From an uncultured Clostridium sp. (GTDB lineage Bacteria > Bacillota > Clostridia > Clostridiales > Clostridiaceae): a stretch of 64,000 nt of DNA. This document shows positions 52,110 through 61,166 of the stretch, piece after piece (within the stretch, counting starts at the first letter, position 1; every line of letters starts with the position of its first letter). Made by a program: the position numbers and the translations under genes. Below the pieces are notes generated by a model. That model was not told where the DNA came from, did no database searches, and saw only the letters and a list, made by a program, of their open reading frames with translations. The DNA is taken from the NCBI RefSeq assembly GCF_934754915.1, contig NZ_CAKVKB010000002.1, positions 24,482-88,481 on the forward strand. The letters are read 5' to 3'.

Positions 52110-53454
52110 TCTTCTTCACCATCTTTTCCGATAAAAATGACGTATCATAATCGCCTTTTATAAATTCTTTTGTATCTAAAATAGACAAATCAAAATTTAT
52201 GTTGGTCTTTACACCACCCACTGCAAATTCAGATAATGCTCTTCTCATTTTTACTATAGCTTCATTTCTATCATTTCCATATGTTATTACCTTAGCAATC
52301 ATAGAATCATAACAATGAGGTATCTTATATCCACAATATATAGCAGAATCTATTCTTACTCCCATTCCCCCAGGAATACATAATTCCTCAATCTTTCCAG
52401 GGCATGGTCTGAAATCATGTTCAGGATCTTCAGCATTTACCCTGCATTCAATTGCATGACCTTTTATTTTTATATCATCCTGAGTAAATCTTAATTTTTC
52501 GCCTGCTGCAATTCTTAACTGCTCCTTAACAATATCAATCCCTGTAATCATTTCTGTAATTGGATGCTCAACTTGAATTCTTGTGTTCATCTCCATAAAG
52601 TAAAAATTATTATCTCTATCAAATAAAAACTCTACAGTTCCTGCATTTTTATAATCAACTGCAAGAGCTGCTCTCTTTGCTATTTCACCCATTTTATTTC
52701 TAAGTTCCTCAGTAAGCACATTAGATGGAGCTTCTTCTAATACTTTTTGGTTTTTTCTCTGCATTGAGCATTCTCTTTCTCCAAGATGAATAATATTTCC
52801 ATATTCATCTGCTAAAATTTGAAACTCTATATGTTTAGGCTTTTGAATAAACTTTTCTAAGTATAGTGTATCATCTCCAAAACATGCTTTAGCTTCAGCT
52901 TGTGCAGTTTTATATCCCATAAGAAATTCTTCATCATTAAAGGCGATTCTTATGCCCTTTCCTCCACCTCCAGCTGATGCTTTAATCATAATTGGATATC
53001 CGATTTCTTTAGCAAGCTCCAATGCATGGTTTTCATCACGAATTTCCCCTTCATATCCTGGAACAACTGGAACATCTGAAAGCTTCATTATTTTTCTTGC
53101 TTCAGCTTTATCTCCTATAAAATCTATAGTTTCATAATCTGGTCCTATAAATTTTATATTACATTCCCTGCACATTTTCGCAAACTTTGAATTTTCAGAC
53201 AAAAATCCAAAACCTGGATGTATAGCATCAGCTCCTGTCAATACACACGCACTTAATATATTAGCCATATTTAGATAACTATCTTTAGGCATTGCAGAAC
53301 CGATACACACAGCTTCATCAGCAAGCTGTGTATGAAGTGCATCTTTATCTATATCTGAATAAACTGCAACTGTGCTTATTCCCATTTCTCTGCACGCTCT
53401 TATAACTCTAACGGCAATTTCACCTCTGTTTGCAATAAGTACCTTCTTAAACAT
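52102..53454 (-). CDS. accC: Biotin carboxylase
   Basis: ATP-grasp enzyme that carboxylates the biotin on AccB. 450 residues, usual length. The ATP-binding loop is KASAGGGGKGIRIA; catalytic and metal residues are in FYFMEMNTRIQVEHPITEMITGID and ECRVNAEDP. Placed eight bases after fabZ and overlapping accD. Firm. Confidence 0.96.
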   Translation of the reverse strand: MFKKVLIANRGEIAVRVIRACREMGISTVAVYSDIDKDALHTQLADEAVCIGSAMPKDSYLNMANILSACVLTGADAIHPGFGFLSENSKFAKMCRECNIKFIGPDYETIDFIGDKAEARKIMKLSDVPVVPGYEGEIRDENHALELAKEIGYPIMIKASAGGGGKGIRIAFNDEEFLMGYKTAQAEAKACFGDDTLYLEKFIQKPKHIEFQILADEYGNIIHLGERECSMQRKNQKVLEEAPSNVLTEELRNKMGEIAKRAALAVDYKNAGTVEFLFDRDNNFYFMEMNTRIQVEHPITEMITGIDIVKEQLRIAAGEKLRFTQDDIKIKGHAIECRVNAEDPEHDFRPCPGKIEELCIPGGMGVRIDSAIYCGYKIPHCYDSMIAKVITYGNDRNEAIVKMRRALSEFAVGGVKTNINFDLSILDTKEFIKGDYDTSFLSEKMVKKNA

Positions 53455-53462
53455 ACTATCAC

Positions 53463-53891
53463 CTATCCTATAGCAAATAATATTTCTGCTTCACATGCTA
53501 CTTTACCATCAACAGTAGCTACACCTTTTCCTATTCCTATAGGTCCTTTAATTTTTACAATTTCACAGTACAAATCAAGTCTGTCGCCAGGAACAACTTT
53601 ATTTTTAAATCTTACTTTATTTGTTCCTGCAAATAATGGTGTTTTTCCTTTAAATTTTTCCATAGATAAAATAGCAACAGCTCCAGCCTGAGCTAGTGCT
53701 TCTATCTGCAATACACCTGGCATAATAGGTTCTTCAGGATAATGTCCCTGAAAAAAAGCCTCATTAGCTGTTAAATTTTTATATCCTTTAACATACATCT
53801 TATCTTCAATATCCATTTCTACCACTCTGTCTATTAACAACATAGGATATCTATGAGGCAAAATTTCTTTTATTTCTTTAATATTAAGCAT
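53463..53891 (-). CDS. fabZ: 3-hydroxyacyl-ACP dehydratase FabZ
   Basis: Hot-dog-fold dehydratase, 142 residues. Active-site histidine in LPHRYPMLLIDRV and glutamate in FQGHYPEEPIMPGVLQIEALAQ. The ATG before LNIKEIKEILPHR matches relatives. A TTG two codons upstream is closer to AAAGGAGG (5 bases versus 11) and could be used. No separate isomerase gene (fabA/fabM) is seen in the operon. Confidence 0.95.
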   Translation of the reverse strand: MLNIKEIKEILPHRYPMLLIDRVVEMDIEDKMYVKGYKNLTANEAFFQGHYPEEPIMPGVLQIEALAQAGAVAILSMEKFKGKTPLFAGTNKVRFKNKVVPGDRLDLYCEIVKIKGPIGIGKGVATVDGKVACEAEILFAIG

Positions 53892-53897
53892 AAACAA

Positions 53898-54395
53898 TTA
53901 CGCCTCCTTTATTTTGAACAATGGTTGACCGTATTCTACCATATCACCATTCTTCACTAAACATTCAACTATCTCACCATTATATTCACTTTCAATTTCA
54001 TTCATCAACTTCATAGCTTCGATTATACATATTATCTTACCTTTAGATACTATATCCCCTGTTTTAACAAAAGGTTCTGCCTCTGGGGAAGCCGATGAAT
54101 AAAATGTTCCAACCATTGGAGATGTAATTGTAATTAAATCACTCTCTTCTTCACTCTGTTCTTCTACTTCTTCATTTTTTACCTTTTTAACTTCTCTTAT
54201 TGCTGGTCTTTCAACTCTTTCTACAATAGGTTCTTCCTTACTACTTATATTGATATTATTAGCAGAATTATCAGATATATTCCTATTTAGTGATTTATCC
54301 ATCTTTATATGATTATTTCCATCTGAAAGTTCAAAAAAAGCTAAATCAGAAGAATCTATAAGTGTAATAAGTTCTTTAATCTGTTCAAAATCCAT
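53898..54395 (-). CDS. accB: Biotin carboxyl carrier protein
   Basis: 165 residues. The N-terminal part is acidic and low-complexity (~40-100). The biotinyl domain at the C-terminus has the target lysine in CIIEAMKLMNEIES and ends VEYGQPLFKI. Six bases upstream of fabZ. Firm. Confidence 0.95.
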   Translation of the reverse strand: MDFEQIKELITLIDSSDLAFFELSDGNNHIKMDKSLNRNISDNSANNINISSKEEPIVERVERPAIREVKKVKNEEVEEQSEEESDLITITSPMVGTFYSSASPEAEPFVKTGDIVSKGKIICIIEAMKLMNEIESEYNGEIVECLVKNGDMVEYGQPLFKIKEA

Positions 54396-54416
54396 ATTAT
54401 ACCCTCCTAGAAGTCC

Positions 54417-55649
54417 CTACTTCCATTTCTTTAAAAGTAAAACTGCATTATGACCACCAAATCCTAATGAATTAGTAAGTGCATACTCTAATTCCTGCTT
54501 TCTACCTATATTAGGAACATAATCAAGATCTAATCCTTCATCTGGTGTAGTATATCCTATTGTTGGTGGTATAAATCCATCTTCTAATGCTTTTGCACAT
54601 ATAATAGTTTCAATAGCTCCTGCTGCTCCTAATAAATGACCAGTCATAGATTTTGTTGATGAAACTGGAACTTTTGTATCTTCACCAAATACATTTTTTA
54701 TTGCTTGTGTTTCAAATTTATCATTTAATTGAGTTGAAGTTCCATGAGCATTTATATATGAAACTTTATCATGTGTAATACCACCTTCATTTAACGCATC
54801 TTTAATAGCTTTTGAAGCTCCACTTCCATCTGGAATAGGTGATGTAATATGATATGCATCACAAGTTGATCCATATCCTGAAATTTCTGCTATGATATTA
54901 GCACCTCTTGCTTGTGCATGTTCTAATGATTCTAAAACCACAACTCCAGCACCTTCTCCCATAACAAATCCTGCTCTATCCTTATCAAAAGGTATTGAAG
55001 CTTTTTTAGGATCATTAGATGTATTCAATGCTTTCATTCCATTAAATCCACCTATTCCAATTCTAGTTATAGGTGCTTCTGCTCCACCAGCAACCATAAC
55101 ATCTGCATAACCATGTTTAATTGTTCTGAATGCATCACCGATGCTGTTTGTTCCAGTAGCACATGCTGTTACTACAGATGTACATGGTCCCTTTAATCCA
55201 TATTTTATTGCAATATTACCTGCAACAAGATTAATTATTGCCATTGGTATGAAAAATGGAGATACCCTTCTTGATTTGCCATTTTCAAGTTTTATACATT
55301 CTGTTTCTATACTTTGAAGACCACCTATACCTGATCCTACCATAACACCTATTCGTTCTAAATCTTCTTTTTCAAGATCCAAACCAGAATTTTCAATTGC
55401 TTCATGAGCTGCTGCTAATCCAAGCTGCTCAAATCTATCAAGTCTTTTACATTCTTTTTTTCCTATAATTGGTTCTGGATCAAATCCTTTAACCTCTCCA
55501 GCAACTTTTACATCAACTAAATCTTTATCAATTAATGTAATATAATCTATTCCTAGTTTTCCTTCTTTAGCATTATTCCAAAAAGTATTTACATCATTTC
55601 CAATAGGAGTTAATGCTCCCATTCCTGTTATAACAACTCTTCTTTCCAT
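54417..55649 (-). CDS. fabF: 3-oxoacyl-ACP synthase II
   Basis: Condensing enzyme for chain elongation. 410 residues. The Cys-His-His triad is visible in VVTACATGTNSIGDAF, YINAHGTSTQLND and STKSMTGHLLGAAGAIE. Begins RRVVITGMGALTPIGNDVNTFW. Firm. Confidence 0.97.
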   Translation of the reverse strand: MERRVVITGMGALTPIGNDVNTFWNNAKEGKLGIDYITLIDKDLVDVKVAGEVKGFDPEPIIGKKECKRLDRFEQLGLAAAHEAIENSGLDLEKEDLERIGVMVGSGIGGLQSIETECIKLENGKSRRVSPFFIPMAIINLVAGNIAIKYGLKGPCTSVVTACATGTNSIGDAFRTIKHGYADVMVAGGAEAPITRIGIGGFNGMKALNTSNDPKKASIPFDKDRAGFVMGEGAGVVVLESLEHAQARGANIIAEISGYGSTCDAYHITSPIPDGSGASKAIKDALNEGGITHDKVSYINAHGTSTQLNDKFETQAIKNVFGEDTKVPVSSTKSMTGHLLGAAGAIETIICAKALEDGFIPPTIGYTTPDEGLDLDYVPNIGRKQELEYALTNSLGFGGHNAVLLLKKWK

Positions 55650-55664
55650 ACTAATTTTCCTCCA

Positions 55665-56405
55665 CTACATTAACATTCCGCCATCAACATGAATGACCTG
55701 TCCTGTAACATAATCTGAACTTTCACTTACAAGAAAAGCGACTACATTTGCTACATCTTCAGGCTTTCCAAGTTTTTTTAATGGAATGTTTTTCTTCATT
55801 TCGTCCTTATATTTTTCTCCCAAAACTTCAGTCATATCAGTTTCTATAAACCCTGGAGCTACAGCATTAACATTAATTCCTCTAGAACCTACTTCTTTTG
55901 CAAGAGATTTTGTCATTCCTATTACTCCTGCTTTTGATGCTGCATAATTTACTTGACCTGCATTTCCCGAAATTCCAACCACAGATGAAAGATTTACTAT
56001 TTTTCCATGTTTCTGTCTTACCATAATGGGAGTAATTACTTTTAAGCAATTAAATACTCCCTTTAAATTAACATCTATTACTTTATCAAAATCTTCTTCT
56101 TTCATTCTAAGTATTAAATTATCTTTGGTTATTCCTGCATTATTTACCATAATATCAATAATCCCAAATTTTTCTTTTGCTGCTGCAACAAGATTTTCAA
56201 CATCTTCTAATTTTGAAATATCGCCTTTAACACTTATCGTCTCAACACCCATATTCTTTATTTCTTTTTCAACTTCCAAAGCTTCTGCTTCACTGCTTCT
56301 ATAATTTAAAACTAAATTTGCTCCAAGAGAAGCCAATTTTAAAGCAATAGCTTTACCTATTCCCCTTGATGCACCTGTTACAAGTGCACACTTTCCATTT
56401 AACAT
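55665..56405 (-). CDS. fabG: 3-oxoacyl-ACP reductase
   Basis: NADPH-dependent SDR enzyme, 246 residues. Cofactor motif TGASRGIGKAIA, NNAG, catalytic Ser in VNLSSVVGISGNAGQ and the YAASK Tyr-Lys pair. C-terminus GQVIHVDGGMLM. Sits between fabD and fabF. Firm. Confidence 0.96.
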   Translation of the reverse strand: MLNGKCALVTGASRGIGKAIALKLASLGANLVLNYRSSEAEALEVEKEIKNMGVETISVKGDISKLEDVENLVAAAKEKFGIIDIMVNNAGITKDNLILRMKEEDFDKVIDVNLKGVFNCLKVITPIMVRQKHGKIVNLSSVVGISGNAGQVNYAASKAGVIGMTKSLAKEVGSRGINVNAVAPGFIETDMTEVLGEKYKDEMKKNIPLKKLGKPEDVANVVAFLVSESSDYVTGQVIHVDGGMLM

Positions 56406-56456
56406 AAAATTCCCTCCCTATGTTAAATTCAGCATTATTACTTTTCCAAAAACATC

Positions 56457-56478
56457 AATTCATCAAACTGATGGAATT
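56457..56478 (-). terminator. Weak hairpin between fabD and fabG
   Basis: AATTCATCA and TGATGGAATT pair (one bulge, AAC loop), overlapping the fabD stop. On the minus strand GATGTTTTTGG follows. It may be a partial terminator or processing site inside the operon. Confidence 0.4.
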
Positions 56479-57415
56479 AGATATTCAATGCTTTTATTGT
56501 ATTATCTAATGATTCCATATCTTCAACATTTAATAATTTTACTTTTCTATCTATTTTCTTAACAAATCCTCTCAACGCTTTTCCAGGTCCTACTTCAATA
56601 AATGTATCCACGCCTTTTTCAAGCATATCCCTTATAGTTTTTTCAAATAATACTGATGATCTTATATGTCTCTTTAAAAGATCTCTTACATCATCATTTT
56701 CTTCATAAAGTGCTCCTTTAACATTTGAATAAACTTTCTTTGTAAGAGGTTTGATATTTGCCTTTTTTATTGTATTGTAAAATTCTTCACTTGCATCTTT
56801 TAAAAGAGAACTATGAAATGGACCACTTACTTTAAGCATAATTCCAAGTCCTCCTAATTCTTTTGCTATTTTAACTGCTTCTTCAACTGCTTTAACTTCT
56901 CCTGATACAGACACTTGCCCTGGGCAATTAAAATTAGCACCTTCTATTATTCCAAATTTTCCAGCTCTATCTAATAATTCCTGTAATTTTTCATCATTTA
57001 ATTTTAATATAGCTGCCATTGTTCCAAGACCTTCTGGCAGTGCATTTCCCATTATTCTTCCTCTCTCTTTTACAAGAAGCAAACCATCTTCTAAAGAAAG
57101 AGCCTCACCATTAATCAAAGCAGCATATTCTCCAAGACTTAATCCCGCAGCATATTCCGCTTCTATTCCATTTATCTCCAATGCCTTCAACGCCATAAGT
57201 GATGCTACTAAAATAGTTGGCTGAGCATTTTCTGTTTCAGTAAGAAGGTCTAATGGACCTTCAAACATCATCTTCTTCAGCGGCATTTTTAAAATTTCTT
57301 CACTAGAGTCTAATATTTCCTTGCATTCTGGTATATTATCATATAATTCCTTTGCCATACCAACAGTTTGAACTCCTTGGCCTGGAAAAAGAAATGCTAT
57401 TTTCTTACTGTTCAT
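56477..57415 (-). CDS. fabD: Malonyl-CoA:ACP transacylase
   Basis: 312 residues. The nucleophile serine lies in AAGLSLGEYAALI, the histidine in KVSGPFHSSLLKDA, and the oxyanion region begins IAFLFPGQGVQTVGMAKEL. Two bases separate it from fabK. Firm. Confidence 0.96.
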   Translation of the reverse strand: MNSKKIAFLFPGQGVQTVGMAKELYDNIPECKEILDSSEEILKMPLKKMMFEGPLDLLTETENAQPTILVASLMALKALEINGIEAEYAAGLSLGEYAALINGEALSLEDGLLLVKERGRIMGNALPEGLGTMAAILKLNDEKLQELLDRAGKFGIIEGANFNCPGQVSVSGEVKAVEEAVKIAKELGGLGIMLKVSGPFHSSLLKDASEEFYNTIKKANIKPLTKKVYSNVKGALYEENDDVRDLLKRHIRSSVLFEKTIRDMLEKGVDTFIEVGPGKALRGFVKKIDRKVKLLNVEDMESLDNTIKALNI

Positions 57416-57417
57416 AT

Positions 57418-58353
57418 CTATCTGCCTCCAAAAAGCTTAAATCTTTCATTTGCACCTTGAAATAAATCTTCTACTATTTCTCTTGCTGTCTGTTCCTTAT
57501 TTACAAGTCCTGCAATCTGGCCTGACATAACTGCTCCATTTTCAACATCTCCATCAACAGCTGCTTTTTTCAATGCACCAGTTCCTATCTTCTCTAATTC
57601 ATCTGCAGTGGCTCCTTCTTTTTCCAATTTCATATAAGTTCTTGACATCTTATTTTTTAGTGCCCTGACAGGATGCCCTGTTGATCTTCCTGTAACTTCA
57701 GTATCTATATCTTTGGCTTTCAACACTTTATCTTTATAGTTCTGATGTACTGTACACTCCTTTGCTACTAGAAATCTTGTACCTACCTGAACTCCTTCTG
57801 CACCTAGCATAAATGCTGCTGCAACACCTCTGCCATCACCGATACCACCTGCAGCAATTACTGGAATGCTTACTGCATCTGCAACTTGTGGAACTAAAGC
57901 CATAGTAGTAAGCTGACCTATATGGCCTCCAGACTCAGTGCCTTCTGCAACAATTGCATCTGCACCTGATTTTTCCATTCTCTTAGCAAGAGCAACTGAT
58001 GCAACCACTGGAATAACTTTTATATTGTTTTCTTTCCATTTTACCATATATTTTCCTGGACTTCCTGCCCCTGTAGTTACTACTTTTACGCCCTCTTCAC
58101 ATACTAAATCTGCAATTTCATCTGCATTTTCTGACATAAGCATTATGTTTACACCAAAAGGCTTATCAGTAATCTTTTTAGCTTTCCTTATTTCTTCCCT
58201 AACCCATTCTGTAGGTGCTGCTCCAGTTATTATTCCAAGGCCGCCTGCTTCACTTACAGCTGCTGCTAATGAAGCATCTGCTATTCTAGCCATACCACCT
58301 TGAAAGATAGGATATTCTATCTTTAAAAGTTCACATACTCTATTTTTCTCCAT
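57418..58353 (-). CDS. fabK: Enoyl-ACP reductase II (FabK)
   Basis: FMN-dependent enoyl reductase of the nitronate-monooxygenase fold, 311 residues. IEYPIFQGGMARIADASLAAAVSEAGGLGIITG starts the barrel; VIAAGGIGDGRGVAAAFMLGAEGVQVGTRF is the phosphate/FMN loop. This replaces FabI, so triclosan sensitivity via FabI would not be expected from this operon. Good operon context. Confidence 0.94.
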   Translation of the reverse strand: MEKNRVCELLKIEYPIFQGGMARIADASLAAAVSEAGGLGIITGAAPTEWVREEIRKAKKITDKPFGVNIMLMSENADEIADLVCEEGVKVVTTGAGSPGKYMVKWKENNIKVIPVVASVALAKRMEKSGADAIVAEGTESGGHIGQLTTMALVPQVADAVSIPVIAAGGIGDGRGVAAAFMLGAEGVQVGTRFLVAKECTVHQNYKDKVLKAKDIDTEVTGRSTGHPVRALKNKMSRTYMKLEKEGATADELEKIGTGALKKAAVDGDVENGAVMSGQIAGLVNKEQTAREIVEDLFQGANERFKLFGGR

Positions 58354-58388
58354 AAGAAATTCCCCCTGAAATAATTAAACAAATTACA

Positions 58389-58613
58389 TTAGTTTGCTTT
58401 ATGCGATTGTACATAATCTACTGCATCTTTTATAGTCTTTAAGTTTTCTACTTCTTCTATTTGAATTTCATATTTTTCTTCAAGTTCTATTACTATTTGG
58501 AATAAATCTAAAGAATCTGCTCCCAATTCATCAAATGTTGTTTCTAAAGTAACTTCTTCCTTTTCAATTCCTAATTGTTCACAGATAACTTCTCTAATTT
58601 CTTCAAATAACAT
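58389..58613 (-). CDS. acpP: Acyl carrier protein
   Basis: 74 residues from the ATG at 58611-58613, which has GGAGG eight bases upstream; an upstream in-frame start is less likely. Phosphopantetheine serine in ELGADSLDLFQIVIELEEKY. Acidic throughout. Placed between fabH and fabK. Confidence 0.96.
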   Translation of the reverse strand: MLFEEIREVICEQLGIEKEEVTLETTFDELGADSLDLFQIVIELEEKYEIQIEEVENLKTIKDAVDYVQSHKAN

Positions 58614-58706
58614 AATATATACCTCCAAAAATTTTCATTAATTAATTAAATTATTTATTTTAAAAGACAATCTATTTTTGTTTTGCCTTAAATCACTTAA
58701 ATATTT

Positions 58707-59678
58707 CTACCATTCTATTACAGATGCAGCATAAGTTAAACCTCCACCAAATGCTACCAATATAAGTTTATCGCCCTTTTCTATTACTCCTTTTTCATAC
58801 ATTTCATTCAATGCTATAGGTACAGATGCCGACGATGTATTTCCATACTTGTCAATATTTATATAAAATTTATTTAAATCTAAACGAAGTAATTTAGCTG
58901 CTGACTGTATTATTCTGATATTAGCCTGATGTGGCACTATATATTTAATCTCGTCCATAGAAATTCCAGTTTCTTTTAAAACTTCTTTCACAGAATTAGA
59001 TATTGCTGAAACTGCAAATCTCAAAACTTTGCCTCCATCCATAATTACATGCCTATCTTTAATAACAGTTTCTTTCGAAAATGGAGTATCAAAATCAGCT
59101 CCATCTACTGTAAGTGCTTTCCACTTCTTTCCTTGTGATCTCAAATATGATTTTATTATCCCATTTCCTTCTGTTTTCTTTAAAACAGCTGCTCCTGCTC
59201 CATCACCAAACAAAATACATGTAGATCTGTCCTGCCAATTTATAATTTTTGATAAAGTTTCTGCCCCAACTATTAAAGCATTTTTATAATTCATGGAATT
59301 CATCATGCCTTTAGCTACTTCCATGGCATAAACAAATCCAGAGCATGCTACACTTATATCAAAACAAGCTGCGTCATCAGCTCCTATTTTACTTTGTACA
59401 AGACAAGCAACTGATGGAATAAACTTATCAGGACTTATTGTTGCTACTATTATAAGATCTAAATCTTTTGGATCAACATCGGCTCTTTTCAAAGCAGTCA
59501 TAGCTGCTTTACAAGCCATGTCTGATGTATCTTCTCCTTCAGATATTCTTCTTTCATGTATTCCTGTCATTTTGACAATCCATTCGTCATTTGTCTCTAC
59601 AAGTCTGCTGATATCATCATTTGTCACTGCTAAAGAAGGTGTATATGCACCAATTCCAGCAATCCCCACATTACTCAT
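58707..59678 (-). CDS. fabH: 3-oxoacyl-ACP synthase III
   Basis: Initiating condensing enzyme joining acetyl-CoA (or branched starter) to malonyl-ACP. 323 residues. Catalytic Cys in DISVACSGFVYAMEVA, His in IVPHQANIRIIQSAAK and Asn in KYGNTSSASVPIAL. Starts 18 bases after fabT. Firm. Confidence 0.96.
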   Translation of the reverse strand: MSNVGIAGIGAYTPSLAVTNDDISRLVETNDEWIVKMTGIHERRISEGEDTSDMACKAAMTALKRADVDPKDLDLIIVATISPDKFIPSVACLVQSKIGADDAACFDISVACSGFVYAMEVAKGMMNSMNYKNALIVGAETLSKIINWQDRSTCILFGDGAGAAVLKKTEGNGIIKSYLRSQGKKWKALTVDGADFDTPFSKETVIKDRHVIMDGGKVLRFAVSAISNSVKEVLKETGISMDEIKYIVPHQANIRIIQSAAKLLRLDLNKFYINIDKYGNTSSASVPIALNEMYEKGVIEKGDKLILVAFGGGLTYAASVIEW

Positions 59679-59696
59679 AGTAATTCTCCTTTATAA

Positions 59697-60143
59697 TTAC
59701 AATTCATATTTTTTCTTAAAAAATACATTAATCTCTGTTAATGCATTTATTAAAATTTTCTCCTGTTCTTCATCTAATCCTTCTATAGCTGTATTAACCA
59801 TATCCTTATGAAATTTTTCATGAATTCTATAAGCAAGTTTTCCTCTTTTTGTAAGTTTGATTAAAACAACTCTTCTATCTTCTTCTATTCTTTTTCTTTG
59901 AACATATTCCTTCTTTATAAGTTTGTTTATAGCTGTTGTAAGTGTTCCAACTGTTATTTTAAGTATCTGTGCAATTTCTGACATAGGTTTTTCATCATAC
60001 ATTCCAATAGCTTCAATTGTATGCACTTCAGTTATTGATAAATCAGAAATAGGCCCGCTCTTTAAGCTGTACTCTTCAATCTGCAAAACATCATTAAACA
60101 ATTCTACCAATAATTCATTGATAATAACTGTTGGTTTGTTCAT
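59697..60143 (-). CDS. fabT: MarR-family fatty-acid regulator FabT
   Basis: Winged-helix repressor of 148 residues: helix-turn-helix near KPMSEIAQILKITVGTLTTAINKLIKKEYVQRKR, followed by the wing EDRRVVLIKLTKRG. As first gene of the fab operon, with a FabT-type palindrome in its own promoter, it is the likely autoregulated repressor. In streptococci FabT binds acyl-ACP as corepressor; that property is inferred from the family. Confidence 0.88.
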   Translation of the reverse strand: MNKPTVIINELLVELFNDVLQIEEYSLKSGPISDLSITEVHTIEAIGMYDEKPMSEIAQILKITVGTLTTAINKLIKKEYVQRKRIEEDRRVVLIKLTKRGKLAYRIHEKFHKDMVNTAIEGLDEEQEKILINALTEINVFFKKKYEL

Positions 60144-60227
60144 TTATTTACCCTCCCACATAAATAATGAAAGTTTTCTATTTATCTTTAAATAAACACG
60201 TATTTACTTTGTATTTTTAGTGTCAAA

Positions 60228-60246
60228 TATTTTGATAATCAAAATA
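60228..60246. promoter_or_regulatory. FabT operator in the fab promoter
   Basis: TATTTTGAT-A-ATCAAAATA is a perfect 9-bp inverted repeat around one base and agrees with the streptococcal FabT box (TTTGATTATCAAA). It overlaps the -10 hexamer of the promoter, so occupancy should block RNA polymerase. Confidence 0.82.
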
Positions 60247-60271
60247 TATCACAATCAAAATAAATTGTCAA
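60243..60271 (-). promoter_or_regulatory. Sigma-A promoter of the fab operon
   Basis: TTGACA (60266-60271) and TATATT (60243-60248) on the minus strand, spacer 17 bp. The spacer also carries TTTTGATTGTGA, a possible second FabT half-site. Confidence 0.82.
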
Positions 60272-60459
60272 TAAATTCTTGCCTTCTCATCATCTTTTAT
60301 TTTTGTAGGTCATATGATATAATTTATGAAAATATATATGTTCAAATCTACAATATACAATAAATGCTGAAATCTTTATAAAATTCCTTTAACATTATGT
60401 AGTTTTATTAATTAGAACGTATATTTATGAAATTATTATTACCAAAGGAGGTGAAAACT

Positions 60460-61137
60460 ATTGCTTTACCAAAAGCGATAGTACATGCTATGATTAGAAA
60501 ATTTATATTAACAACTGTTTTAATACTAAGTGTATTTACACTAGTTTCATGTAACTCTGATAAAAAGACAGCTGATTCTAATTCTAGTTCTTCATCTGTT
60601 ACTGACGATTCATCAAGTGCAGAACCTAAAAATGAAGATAAAAAGGAAAAAGAAAACGAAAACGAAAACAATACAGAATCTAAAACTCAAGACAAACCAC
60701 AAAATGAATCAAAAAAAACTGATAATAAAATTGAATTTTCTATTTATGCAACAGATGAAAATTCTTTAGAACCTAATAAAGTAAGCAGTATCTCTTTAGA
60801 TTCCAATCTAAGTTTAAATGATAAATTAACAAAGTTATCAGCTGAAATATCAAAAACTGATTTTGATGGTCTTAATCTTGAAGTAAAATCTATTGATACT
60901 ATAGATGGGAAAAAAGTAGCTACCATAAACCTTACTGATTCTGGGAATAATGAATGGGTTCCAAAATTCCAGGGTTCAACAGGAGGACAAATAACAGCAA
61001 ATACTTTAATAGAAAATTACCTTCAATCTAATAATAAATCAAATGGAGAATGGATTGATGGAGTTAAATTCTTATATAATGGCGAAAATATTGAATATGA
61101 TCATGTAGCTGAATTATCTGAAATTCACTACAAATAA
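60460..61137 (+). CDS. Lipoprotein, GerMN-like C-terminal region possible
   Basis: The only intact plus-strand gene. A signal peptide MIRKFILTTVLILSVF ... LVSC with lipobox cysteine at residue 21 (counted from the ATG at 60490) is followed by a ~60-residue Ser/Asn/Glu/Lys linker. A compact ~125-residue domain then includes VKSIDTIDGKKVATINLTDSG and STGGQITANTLIENYL. This resembles a GerMN domain of germination/sporulation proteins, at low certainty. The start is ambiguous: AAAGGAGGTG (60444-60453) is placed for an in-frame ATT at 60460 or an out-of-frame TTG at 60461. The ATG at 60490 has no Shine-Dalgarno, and an ATG at 60427 lies before the Shine-Dalgarno. Confidence 0.75.
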   Translation: MALPKAIVHAMIRKFILTTVLILSVFTLVSCNSDKKTADSNSSSSSVTDDSSSAEPKNEDKKEKENENENNTESKTQDKPQNESKKTDNKIEFSIYATDENSLEPNKVSSISLDSNLSLNDKLTKLSAEISKTDFDGLNLEVKSIDTIDGKKVATINLTDSGNNEWVPKFQGSTGGQITANTLIENYLQSNNKSNGEWIDGVKFLYNGENIEYDHVAELSEIHYK

Positions 61138-61141
61138 AAAG

Positions 61142-61164
61142 GCAGGGTTTAATCCCTGCTTTTT
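61142..61164. terminator. Bidirectional terminator, lipoprotein / DUF3592
   Basis: GCAGGG-TTTAAT-CCCTGC followed by TTTTTA on the plus strand and preceded by AAAAA, so it serves both converging genes. Confidence 0.88.
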
Positions 61165-61166
61165 AC

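Noticed and set aside
60408..60671. Minus-strand open frame rich in Ser and Phe opposite the lipoprotein
   Set aside because: Composition (runs of FSFSF) is the complement of the Lys/Glu/Asn linker of the lipoprotein, and it lacks a ribosome binding site.
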